In this document: positions 8,731 through 16,447 of the stretch, one piece after another
Layout of the letters: the number at the start of each line of letters is the position of its first letter
Numbering within the stretch: the stretch's first letter is position 1
Origin: Aeromonas eucrenophila
GTDB taxonomy: Bacteria > Pseudomonadota > Gammaproteobacteria > Enterobacterales > Aeromonadaceae
DNA: 64,000 nucleotides
NCBI RefSeq assembly: GCF_000819865.1
Contig: NZ_CDDF01000005.1
Span: 612,206 to 676,205 of the forward strand
Direction of reading: 5' to 3'
Position numbers and translations under genes: made by a program
The notes under the pieces: generated by a model
What the model was told of the DNA's origin: nothing
Databases searched by the model: none
What the model saw: the letters and a program-made list of their open reading frames with translations, nothing else

Positions 8731-9936
8731 ATGCAGACCAAATTTCGCTTTACCAATGCAGCCATCAAGGCTTTGCCTGCACAACAACGAGAGGCTGGCG
8801 CTACTGAACTGGAGTTCTCCGATACAGAGGTCATCGGCTTAAAGCTCTTGTCAGGAAAAAGCCAGGGCAGTAAGCGTTTCCTACTGCGCTATACCCTCCA
8901 GGGCAAGAAACGCAGCATCGCCCTGGGGCGATTCGGCGATATTGATGTGAGCCAAGCCAGGACCATTGCCCGCAAGTACAAGGCGATGTTGGCAGAAGGC
9001 ATCGACCCGGTAGCAGAGCGGGATAGCTACAAAACTGAGCCCACCCTTTCGGAGTTCTTCTGGCAGACCTTTTTGCCGCACCTTAAGACCATCGGCAAAC
9101 GATCGATCAACAGCGACATTCAGCGGTTTAAACACAACATCGAACCACGCTTTGGGGCCATGCGTTACCGACAGCTCAAGGCGATGGATGTCCTGCAGTT
9201 GCAATCGGAGATGGTTCACCCTAACAACCCTCAGCAGACGGCCTACGCACCGAGTACCGCCAACCGGGTACTGGCCCAGTTAAAGACCATGGGCAGCTAT
9301 GCGGTGCGCTGGGGCATTCTGGACACCAACGAGGCGGCCAAGATCAAGCTGTTGAAAGAGGACAATGCCAGGACGCGTTTTCTATCGATTGAAGAGATGA
9401 AACGGGTCATTGAGGTGGCATTGCAGGATCGCAATCAAGCCGCAGGCAGCTTCATTGCGATGCTCTACCTGACGGGGGCAAGAAAATCAGAGGTGTTACT
9501 CGCTAAATGGGAACATGTGAACTGGGAGGATAAGACGCTGTTCGTACCCCTAACCAAGAATGGCAAGAGCCGGATCATTTACCTGAGCACATTGGCTATC
9601 GATATTCTGGAGAAGCTCCCCAGAATAGCCGGTAATCCCTATGTGTTCGCGAGCCAGCATATTCGATGTCAGGGCAAGCCCATTGGTGAACCCAGATGTG
9701 CCTATGAACGGGTGTTGCAGAAAGCGGGTATCGAAGACCTCGATGAGGTCTGCTTCCATACGGCTCGTCATTCTGTCGCCAGTGCCTTGGTCTCTTCCGG
9801 TCAATATAGCCTGTATGACGTCAAGGCACAGCTGGCCCACGCCAGCATTCAATCCTCCCAGCGGTATGCAAAGCTGACCTCTGAGCGCAGTCGCAATATC
9901 AGCGAAGGTCTCTCGTCTATGATCCAGGCGGAGTGA
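8731..9936 (+). CDS. Tyrosine integrase with DUF4102 arm-binding domain
   Basis: P4-type phage/island integrase of 401 residues. The N-terminal third holds the DUF4102 arm-binding fold (GKKRSIALGRFGDIDVSQAR). The catalytic domain shows the first Arg in LTGARKSE near residue 250, Lys in LTKNGK, HTARH for the His/Arg pair, LAHASIQ and the nucleophile in QRYAKL. Start supported by GGAGG. Lying directly inside the left att site, it is the likely integrase for tRNA-Leu insertion of element 1. Confidence 0.93.
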   Translation: MQTKFRFTNAAIKALPAQQREAGATELEFSDTEVIGLKLLSGKSQGSKRFLLRYTLQGKKRSIALGRFGDIDVSQARTIARKYKAMLAEGIDPVAERDSYKTEPTLSEFFWQTFLPHLKTIGKRSINSDIQRFKHNIEPRFGAMRYRQLKAMDVLQLQSEMVHPNNPQQTAYAPSTANRVLAQLKTMGSYAVRWGILDTNEAAKIKLLKEDNARTRFLSIEEMKRVIEVALQDRNQAAGSFIAMLYLTGARKSEVLLAKWEHVNWEDKTLFVPLTKNGKSRIIYLSTLAIDILEKLPRIAGNPYVFASQHIRCQGKPIGEPRCAYERVLQKAGIEDLDEVCFHTARHSVASALVSSGQYSLYDVKAQLAHASIQSSQRYAKLTSERSRNISEGLSSMIQAE

Positions 9937-10021
9937 CCGAAAAGGTATTGTTTATAAACAGATATTAATAACCAGACAGCGCTGCCACATCGGCTGTTGG
10001 TCCACATGTCACAGTTCCCAG

Positions 10022-10049
10022 GCCCTTAAGCTCAGCCGAGCTTAAGGGC
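10022..10049 (+). terminator. Hairpin terminator after integrase
   Basis: Twelve-base arms GCCCTTAAGCTC / GAGCTTAAGGGC with loop AGCC, followed by a short T-rich stretch. Confidence 0.75.
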
Positions 10050-10071
10050 TTTCTTATTGGAGAGAAAAACG

Positions 10072-10440
10072 ATGAAAACTTGTATGGAATGGCCGGAGGC
10101 AACCCTGCTCGCGGCCTACCCGGACATTTACCCAATGGTCATGGAGCAAATTATCGAGCCCTTTTCATCAGTAGAGGAGGCGAGGGCATTCTGGGACACG
10201 ACCGGTTGTAGTCTGGTCATTATCGAGATGACGGACTCGGTGAGTGAGTTCCAGGCCATGCCACAGCATACCCAGAATCAGGTGATGTTCGGTTTGCGTT
10301 ACCCGGAGCAAGAACTCTCCATATCCGAAGATTGGCGTCTGCTGCTGGCCATCCTCAACGATGAGGGGGCGGGGATTTACCTGCTGATCCACTCAGATGC
10401 ACCGCTGAACACCACCCTGGAGGCGATGAACCATGAGTAA
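10072..10440 (+). CDS. Hypothetical protein (122 aa)
   Basis: Unrecognised soluble, acidic protein beginning MKTCMEWPEATLLAAY. The ATG at 10072 is preferred because TTGGAGAGAAA forms its ribosome-binding site. It overlaps the next gene by eight bases, so the two are probably co-expressed. No membrane segment or known motif is visible. Confidence 0.7.
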   Translation: MKTCMEWPEATLLAAYPDIYPMVMEQIIEPFSSVEEARAFWDTTGCSLVIIEMTDSVSEFQAMPQHTQNQVMFGLRYPEQELSISEDWRLLLAILNDEGAGIYLLIHSDAPLNTTLEAMNHE

Positions 10441-10735
10441 TCCCAGCCATAGCGACATCATGCGCAAGTTAAAAGAGATCAAGGGGATTAAGGAGCTGTT
10501 GGAAAAGGCCGTGCTCTTGTATGTCCTGCTCACGGATGGCGATCTGCCGGTCTGGTGCTATGCGCTCATCATCGGTGCGCTGGCTTATCTGGTAAATCCG
10601 TTCGACGTGGTACCAGATCCCATTCCATTTGCCGGTTATCTGGATGATTTATCGGTCATCACCTCGGCATTAGCCGCACTGCCGGTTAAGTCACACCACC
10701 GTCAATCCGCGAAAGACCGAATGAGATCACTGTGA
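10433..10735 (+). CDS. YkvA-like DUF1232 membrane protein
   Basis: A 100-residue protein with the DUF1232 signature in its hydrophobic middle (YLVNPFDVVPDPIPFAGYLDD). This family of small membrane proteins is common in bacteria; its function is not known. It begins inside the preceding gene. Assignment comes from the NPFDxxPDxIP motif. Confidence 0.75.
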   Translation: MSNPSHSDIMRKLKEIKGIKELLEKAVLLYVLLTDGDLPVWCYALIIGALAYLVNPFDVVPDPIPFAGYLDDLSVITSALAALPVKSHHRQSAKDRMRSL

Positions 10736-10857
10736 CAGTGATGGAGCCGGTCCTGTCACGCTATCGCGTTTTCTATGACCCTTTATCTATGACCCATCTA
10801 GCGATGAGCTGGAGATCGCAATCTCCGGTTATCTAATGACGTTGTAAGGAAACTATC

Positions 10858-11493
10858 ATGACAAGACCCCGTAAAAACCGCGTTGAAGAGACCCCTAAAC
10901 CTGTCAGTAACACGGCAGCAGCATCAAACACCCCCGACACCGCGCCAACCACAGAGCCCCCACTCACATCCGGAGCAAGCGGCTGCGCCGACCCCCTCTC
11001 GCCAGCCCTTGCGGCTGACGCCGACAAGGCCAGGCCTGGACCCGGCGACACCGCAGACTCCGTGCCCGGCGGCCCTGTACCCATACACACCTTGCTCAAC
11101 CATACCGCCGAGAAACTCAGTGCCCGATCAGAAGGGCTGATTTTCTATGCCATCGGTCGTCATGAAGAGAGCGGCGAGCTGTTCCTGAAAATCACCGGCA
11201 ATCAGGGTGGGGGTTTGCATAGCAAGGAGTGGATTGCGCTGTCGGCGATTGACGATGTGTTGTGCTCCTTGCCCGCAGACAAGCCGTTTAAATCCAGCGT
11301 TATGAAGCGACTGTTTAAAGGTGGCAGTGCCAATAACGCCGGATTCTTATCAGCCATTCTGCGCTCGGACGGGCTGAAGTTGATCCAGAAGGCAGACGGC
11401 AATCCGATGCTGCACGAACTGGTGCCTGATTACCTTGAGCGCTTGGGTTCGCTAACCAATGAGCTCTGTACCGTAGCTCCTACCATCGAATAA
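10858..11493 (+). CDS. Hypothetical protein with Pro/Thr-rich N-terminus
   Basis: 211 residues. The first 70 are rich in Pro, Thr, Ala and Ser, as in a disordered linker. The rest (HTAEKLSARSEGLIFYAIGRHEESGELFLKI onward) looks like a compact folded domain, with FKSSVMKRLFKGGSANNAGFLSAILRSDGL possibly helix-rich and nucleic-acid binding. A good Shine-Dalgarno (AAGGA) precedes the ATG. No family recognised. Element-borne. Confidence 0.65.
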   Translation: MTRPRKNRVEETPKPVSNTAAASNTPDTAPTTEPPLTSGASGCADPLSPALAADADKARPGPGDTADSVPGGPVPIHTLLNHTAEKLSARSEGLIFYAIGRHEESGELFLKITGNQGGGLHSKEWIALSAIDDVLCSLPADKPFKSSVMKRLFKGGSANNAGFLSAILRSDGLKLIQKADGNPMLHELVPDYLERLGSLTNELCTVAPTIE

Positions 11494-11554
11494 CCCCTGC
11501 ATAGTGCTCACCTGTCCAAGGGGGGCCCCCCTAAACAATCAATCTGAGGTGATT

Positions 11555-11974
11555 ATGACGATCCCATTTGCGGGCGATTTTTCCCTGCCTGTCAGTCAGG
11601 CATTGATGAGTATTCTGGACCAGGAACTGGTTAGATCTGGAATGGTGCTGAAGAGGAAATCCAGTCTGGTCTTCAACTTCCGAGACCCGGATTACGGCCC
11701 GGTTCGTGGCGGGTTTCATCCGGTGGAAATTCGGCTGCTCAAGCGTAGAGACCTGTGGCAGTTCGATTACGTGACGGACTTTAGCTATCAGGGGCCGGAG
11801 GATATGGCGGAGTTGGTCAAAGAGATCGACTTCAACTTTTTGAGCGAAGAATACTACCTGCTCCGTTACGGCCAGATGGGACCAGCGTCGGCCAGGGAGC
11901 TCTATACGATGTGGGAGTCGAACTTCGTCAGTTACTACCAGATGGGCGTGTTTACCGTCTCAGTGGCTGCGTAA
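11555..11974 (+). CDS. Hypothetical protein (139 aa)
   Basis: Starts MTIPFAGDFSLPVSQALM at the ATG following TGAGGTGATT; a frame extension upstream to 11504 lacks such a site. Acidic, aromatic-rich C-terminal half, no membrane segment. Function unknown. It lies in the same orientation as the three small genes before it, forming a small-gene run next to the integrase. Confidence 0.65.
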   Translation: MTIPFAGDFSLPVSQALMSILDQELVRSGMVLKRKSSLVFNFRDPDYGPVRGGFHPVEIRLLKRRDLWQFDYVTDFSYQGPEDMAELVKEIDFNFLSEEYYLLRYGQMGPASARELYTMWESNFVSYYQMGVFTVSVAA

Positions 11975-12652
11975 CCGTCGCACCGGACAGGAGAGGAACA
12001 GGAACCAGCGGCGGTTTGGTTCTGGCAGTGGTTCTACTGTGTTCACCTTTCCATGCAGGGCAAGGAGCCATGGACTAACCCAACTCGAAACCGGTCAGCG
12101 GCTCAGTAGGTTAGTCCATCCTTCGTCTATTTCAGGTGTCCTTCTCACCACCCATCCCCCATCCCCCATCCCCCAAAACAAGTATCCCCCGGCCCGTGGC
12201 TGGGAGGCTTGTTTTTTTGTCATCGACGGGGAGGGAGAAAGACAGATATGTGTGTATCCCCCATGGACGTATTACACCTCACCTGAATTTAATGAAATAT
12301 CAGCAGGTTATGCACGCAGTGTCTGGCGCAACGAGCGCGTTTTGCGCAAAGCAAATCAAGTTTCGTCGAGTAATCGCTCATTCTGTGATGATGGCAAATG
12401 TTAAATGTTTCAATCTGCTGGTATGGTAGGATTCTTACGCATCACTGTTCTGGTTTTTGTACGTAGGTTTGGTTTGGCGGCGCATCCATGGCTTACTAAC
12501 TGACTTTTTATACAGTAGTAATGATAGCGCAAAAAGAGGAAGTTAAGCGAATACGTTCAGCCACCAAAAGGTTACTGGTAATATTATGATTTAATAAAGA
12601 TTTTTTTACTTGGCGGTGATGAAAACAGGGTGGAGTTATATGGAAGGCTCTG
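11975..12652. other. Gene-poor stretch with boundary-like repeat
   Basis: No convincing gene: the open frames here overlap one another and read as noise. Around 12230-12282 lies GAGAAAGAC...ATATGTGTGT...CCCCCATGGACGTATTACAC, closely paralleled at 30413-30464 near the other end of element 1. A run of CCCATCCC units occurs near 12154-12175. Base composition falls sharply after about 12450, where the cassette region begins. Confidence 0.6.
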
Positions 12653-12691
12653 CTAACGGATTAGTACCGCCTTCCATCTAATCACTGTTAG
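12653..12691 (+). repeat. Possible attC remnant before the cassettes
   Basis: Nested inverted repeat CTAAC-G-GATTAG ... CTAATC-ACT-GTTAG, ending in a GTTAG like the attC core. It sits just before the first cassette gene, where the attC of a lost preceding cassette (or an attI-like site) would be expected. Shorter than typical sites. Confidence 0.4.
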
Positions 12692-12708
12692 TCAGTCAGG
12701 GATAGCGT

Positions 12709-13328
12709 ATGGCATGGAAAATTGAAAAATGGCTAGACGAGGTTTTTCCTGGTGAAAGCAACTTATTTTCTGAATACCGGAATCTATCTGAGCGCGAGTT
12801 TGTAATAGTTGCAGCCGGTGTTTTGGACTTAGCTCTAGCCGAATTAATTAGTAAACGACTGATTGATAACCCAAAAGAATATGAGTCATTCCTTGGTTTA
12901 GATGAATCAGGTAGTGCGCCTGCAGGTAGCATGGGTGCAAGGATTCAACTCGCGTTGCTTTTGGGAATCATCAGAATTGAAGATGCACGTATTCTTCGGA
13001 TCATAAAAAATATTAGAAACAAATTTGCGCATAGGGTAAATGTTAGTTTTTTAGATCCTTCGGTTCAGCCGTTAGCCAGTAAACTCTGGTGGAGTGGTCC
13101 GAGCGCTCAAAGTTTATACTGCAGTCATACCCAGAAGATGCACGTATCGCGAGTAAACAAGGTCTGAGTGAACTAGAAGAACAACTTGATAAAGTTTCTC
13201 AAGCTGGTGAAGGTTTGTTGATGGCCGTATTCTCAGTTTATCAAGCTTATTTTTACCGCTTAAGTGATAGAGTTGAACGAATTAATTATGTAGTTGGAAA
13301 GCCAAGCAATGATCTACAAATCGACTAA
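12709..13328 (+). pseudogene. MltR/HEPN-like protein, frameshifted (cassette gene 1)
   Basis: The first frame (12709 to about 13090) encodes an MltR-like fold: ARIQLALLLGIIRIEDARILRIIKNIRNKFAHR, with RNKFAH as in DUF4145/HEPN-like proteins. The frame then goes out of register near 13085-13100 and the protein continues in another frame (WSERSKFILQSYPEDARIASKQGLSELEE...) to a stop at 13326-13328, inside the attC core. A single-base indel would join the two halves into a protein of about 206 residues. Either a real lesion or a sequencing error. Confidence 0.65.
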
Positions 13329-13411
13329 CAAGGCGCTATTGTCGCCGCATGCGCGGCTGGGACGGCTTACGCTGCGCTCCAGCCGCCCCCCCAAAGCTTT
13401 GCGTTAGAAGT
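13326..13411 (+). repeat. attC recombination site 1
   Basis: Begins TAACAAGGCG at the stop codon, contains an imperfect palindrome (GGCTGGGACGGC ... GCTCCAGCCGCC) and ends GCGTTAGAA. This is the R''/R' layout of a 59-base element, about 86 bases long. Confidence 0.85.
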
Positions 13412-13422
13412 ATGGAGAGCAG

Positions 13423-13947
13423 ATGACACAAGAAGAAATTCAGCTCTATTCCGACATTGTTAAAGTAGGCTTTCCTATTGTTGGAACGGTTTTGGGTGGC
13501 GTCATTGGCGCATTTTCCACTTACTTTATTACCAAACTTAATCATTCAAATGATGACCGCAAGGAATCGCTAAGGCGCCGCCAAGAATTAGTCCTTGAGG
13601 CCGCGAAAGATATAACAGAATTCGAGCATCTGATTGGCACATATACTACTGCTGTAAGTAATCATGTGCGTCAATTAGTTGGTGCGATTGATATGGAGGC
13701 TGCACGACAAGCGATTGTTAACAATAATCAGTCTCTTCGTCGTGCAAGAATGACCCTAAAAATACTAGCGCTGACTGAAGCAGAGAAACATCTTGAAGAT
13801 TATATAGTTGTAACTCGTGAGGTTATCGCTTATGGCCCTAAAATAAAGCCAGACAGAATAGCCGAAATTGCAAAAATTATTACAAAAGGTCCTACTAAGT
13901 TCTATGAAGCTTTGGCACCAGAGCTTGGGAGCAATGTTGCTAACTAA
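13423..13947 (+). CDS. Membrane-anchored cassette protein (cassette gene 2)
   Basis: 174 residues. An N-terminal hydrophobic segment (VGFPIVGTVLGGVIGAFSTYFI) is followed by a helical, charged cytoplasmic part (RRRQELVLEAAKDITEFEHLIG), a design common among chromosomal-integron cassette products. AT-rich against the backbone. Enclosed by attC sites 1 and 2, with start only about a dozen bases from site 1. Function unknown. Confidence 0.8.
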   Translation: MTQEEIQLYSDIVKVGFPIVGTVLGGVIGAFSTYFITKLNHSNDDRKESLRRRQELVLEAAKDITEFEHLIGTYTTAVSNHVRQLVGAIDMEAARQAIVNNNQSLRRARMTLKILALTEAEKHLEDYIVVTREVIAYGPKIKPDRIAEIAKIITKGPTKFYEALAPELGSNVAN

Positions 13948-13953
13948 AAAACT

Positions 13954-14037
13954 TCTAACAAGGCGCACCATTCGCTCCCTACGTTCGCTGGGATGCCAAC
14001 CGCGATGCGGTCGTCACCCATGTGCGCGGCGTTAACT
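13954..14037 (+). repeat. attC recombination site 2
   Basis: CTAACAAGGCGCACC ... CATGTGCGCGGCGTTAAC, with inner inverted repeats around CGTTCGCTGGGATG/CAACCGCGATGCGG. Length about 84 bases and the typical core boxes. Confidence 0.85.
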
Positions 14038-14062
14038 GCCTAAACCAAAATCGAGTAACCAG

Positions 14063-14566
14063 ATGATTTCGAGAGAAGAAGTATCAGAATTATGTGAAAT
14101 ATTGGAAGTTCTGATTGAACGGTTCAAACATTTGCATGGTTCGTGTTTATACATGAGTTCTTTGCTGGCAGCTTGCATTAACGATCATACAGATATGAAT
14201 GCAGAAGTGGTTACTGGTAGTTTGACAGTGGCAGATAAAACTGTATTTTCTGATACACCAATATTACCTGCCTTGAATAATGCAAAAGGTAATGTTTTAG
14301 GTAGCTGGGATGGGCACTCATGGGTTCAAGTTTCTGGTCTGATTCTCGATCCATCTATATTTCACACAATCTATTCCACAGCAACGCCTGAGTCAGTAGT
14401 TAAACTCTTTGTGCAGAGATTTGGTAACAACCAAAATTATCTGATTGGTCAAAGCCATAAACTAAAAGAAATCGATGTTGTTTACATGGCTAAGGAAAGG
14501 TTTGAAAACAAGCATATCGATATGCTTATAAAAAGTGCTGATGCAATGGCTGCAATCAGCAGTTAA
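14063..14566 (+). CDS. Hypothetical cassette protein (cassette gene 3)
   Basis: 167 residues, soluble, beginning MISREEVSELCEILEVL. The middle (GSWDGHSWVQVSGLILDPSIF) has a Cys-His-Asp-like arrangement recalling transglutaminase-like folds: Cys in HGSCLYMSSLLAA, His in DGHSWVQV, Asp in ILDPSIF. That is a motif guess only. Lies between attC sites 2 and 3. Confidence 0.75.
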   Translation: MISREEVSELCEILEVLIERFKHLHGSCLYMSSLLAACINDHTDMNAEVVTGSLTVADKTVFSDTPILPALNNAKGNVLGSWDGHSWVQVSGLILDPSIFHTIYSTATPESVVKLFVQRFGNNQNYLIGQSHKLKEIDVVYMAKERFENKHIDMLIKSADAMAAISS

Positions 14567-14617
14567 CAAATGAATCCAGGTGACGCCTACGGTGCACCTT
14601 ATTTATGCGTTAGGCAT
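14564..14617 (+). repeat. attC recombination site 3 (short)
   Basis: TAACAAATGAATCC, inner stem AGGTG...CACCT, then ATGCGTTAGGC. About 54 bases, at the short end for attC sites, with the canonical GTTAGGC core. Confidence 0.82.
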
Positions 14618-14628
14618 CAGGAGAAATT

Positions 14629-15210
14629 ATGGTTATGGAAATACTGACGGCGATTCTAGTCGTTGTTACTGGGATTTACGCATATTTGACATATAAAATG
14701 TCGAATATGAGTGAGCGTTCTGTACAGATGATGAAAGAACAAACCGAAGCGATGTCTCGCCCCTATTTGGTAGTTCAACCTATTGTAAGACCCCATACTC
14801 CTTTCTTGTATTTAAAAATCTACAATAGTGGCAAGACACCTGCATTAAACGTAAAGCTGGAACTGGATAAAGACTTTTATCAGTTTGATGAGTCTAATAA
14901 AAACTTGAGGGAAGTAAGCGCGTTTTCATCTACTTTTGATAGTTTTTCGCCAAACCAAGAGTTATTTTTTGCTCTTGGTCAAGGTTGGCTTATCTTTGGT
15001 GAGTCAAAGCATTCATTGCCCAAACAGTTTGTAGTCACAGCATCTTACAGCTATATGGACAAAGAAGTAGTTGAAAAAAGTCATATTGATCTACGCCCAT
15101 TTGCACAAAGCGAAGGTGAAAGAAATCCTATCGTAGAAGAACTTGAGAAAATTAGAAAAGCTCAGGAGAGGTTGGCAAAAAAGTGTACAGCATGTCCCAA
15201 TGTTAGATAG
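14629..15210 (+). CDS. Membrane-anchored cassette protein (cassette gene 4)
   Basis: 193 residues with one N-terminal transmembrane helix (ILTAILVVVTGIYAYLTY), then a beta-rich domain (YLVVQPIVRPHTPFLYLKIYNSGKTPALNVKLEL) and a charged C-terminal helix. This architecture recurs in cassette proteins of unknown role. No attC follows; the SIR2 gene begins 62 bases downstream, so the array was cut or joined here. Confidence 0.75.
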   Translation: MVMEILTAILVVVTGIYAYLTYKMSNMSERSVQMMKEQTEAMSRPYLVVQPIVRPHTPFLYLKIYNSGKTPALNVKLELDKDFYQFDESNKNLREVSAFSSTFDSFSPNQELFFALGQGWLIFGESKHSLPKQFVVTASYSYMDKEVVEKSHIDLRPFAQSEGERNPIVEELEKIRKAQERLAKKCTACPNVR

Positions 15211-15272
15211 GTAGAAAAGCAGCAGTGATTGCCAGTGCGAACATGGTCACAGTTCTATAATAAGGAAATAAA

Positions 15273-16445
15273 ATGAATGGATTGATTGATGATGAGTTGT
15301 TTTCGCAAATTGAAGAACACCTAAAGTGTAGTGAGCAAAGCTGGTTAATGGGGGCTGGGATCAGCTTCGATGCTAAATTGCCACTAATGTATCCTTTGAC
15401 CAACAAAGTTAAGAAAGATTTAGAAGCTGGTAATAAGGGGCTGTATGAAGAAATTATAACTCCGCTTTTTGAGGAGTTGCCCGAAAATTGCCATATAGAA
15501 CATGTTCTTAGTCACCTTGGAGACTACGCTGCATTAGCTGAAAGAAACAAAGAAAATAAAACGAAAATTAATGGTCGTGAAATTGAGTTAGCTAGCCTAG
15601 AGTCTGCACATAATCTAATTTTAGAATCAATCGCAAATGTTATTCGGTGTGGATACGTTGAAAATAAGGCTGGGGAAACCGTTGAAGAGGGCACTTTGTC
15701 TAAGCCAATCGTTGACATCGAAGCGCATTTAGAGTTCGTAGATACGCTATTTAACTATGCTCCTGCAGGTGTTTATGAGCGAAGGAAAACGATCAGCATT
15801 TTCACAACTAACTATGACACTCTATTAGAAGATGCTTTAGCACTAAACAAAGTTTCATATTGGGATGGATTTACGGGAGGGGCTGTGGCTCATCGCACCC
15901 AAAGATACGGCGAGCCTGTACCATTAAATGGGCAGCGAGCAAATCTAATCAAGTTGCATGGGTCGATAGATTGGTTTCTCTGTGACAAAGGTTATGTTTG
16001 GAGAGTTCGGGACAACGACCGCTACCCCAAAGTAGATCGACGTGTTCTAATTTACCCCCAAGCTACTAAGTACATTGCAACTCAACAAGACCCTTTTTCT
16101 ACTCAGTTTGACCTTTTCAGAAAATCTCTAAATTCTAGTAATAGCAATACGCTAGCTGTTTGTGGTTACAGCTTTGGTGATGATCACATCAATAATGAAA
16201 TTGAGTTCGCACTATCTAAAGAAAAAAATAAAACAGTGTTGTTGGCATTTTTGGAATGTAGGGATGGAATACCAGCATGTTTAGAGCGATGGCGTAGTTC
16301 CAGTTTTGGATCAAGAATTATTATTGCTTCATTGCACGGTTTATACGTCGGAAAACAAGGCCCATTTAAAAGAAAAGAAGATGATGATTATTGGTGGACA
16401 TTTAGAGGTGTCACTTCAATACTAAAAAATGGATGTGAGGTATAG
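15273..16445 (+). CDS. SIR2-like NAD-processing protein of a SIR2-HerA system
   Basis: 390 residues with the SIR2 Rossmann motifs: GAGISFDAKLP near residue 27, TTNYD near 178, LHGSIDW near 228 and CGYSFGDDH near 297. SIR2 domains of anti-phage systems cleave NAD+ on infection. The gene stops two bases before the HerA gene, so the two form one transcription unit. Base composition is far more AT-rich than the backbone. Start supported by AAGGAAATAAA. The pair matches the described SIR2-HerA (Nezha) defence type; activity here is inferred. Confidence 0.88.
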   Translation: MNGLIDDELFSQIEEHLKCSEQSWLMGAGISFDAKLPLMYPLTNKVKKDLEAGNKGLYEEIITPLFEELPENCHIEHVLSHLGDYAALAERNKENKTKINGREIELASLESAHNLILESIANVIRCGYVENKAGETVEEGTLSKPIVDIEAHLEFVDTLFNYAPAGVYERRKTISIFTTNYDTLLEDALALNKVSYWDGFTGGAVAHRTQRYGEPVPLNGQRANLIKLHGSIDWFLCDKGYVWRVRDNDRYPKVDRRVLIYPQATKYIATQQDPFSTQFDLFRKSLNSSNSNTLAVCGYSFGDDHINNEIEFALSKEKNKTVLLAFLECRDGIPACLERWRSSSFGSRIIIASLHGLYVGKQGPFKRKEDDDYWWTFRGVTSILKNGCEV

Positions 16446-16447
16446 TC

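Noticed and set aside
12154..12175. CCCATCCC repeats as a CRISPR-like array
   Set aside because: Units are short and contiguous with no spacers; no array with regular spacers was seen anywhere in the window.
12039..12429. Two overlapping plus-strand frames as possible genes
   Set aside because: Low-complexity Pro-rich translations, no start site, and overlapping the boundary repeat.
15211..15272. Possible fourth attC between cassette gene 4 and SIR2
   Set aside because: No GTTRRRY core or inverted repeat was found there.
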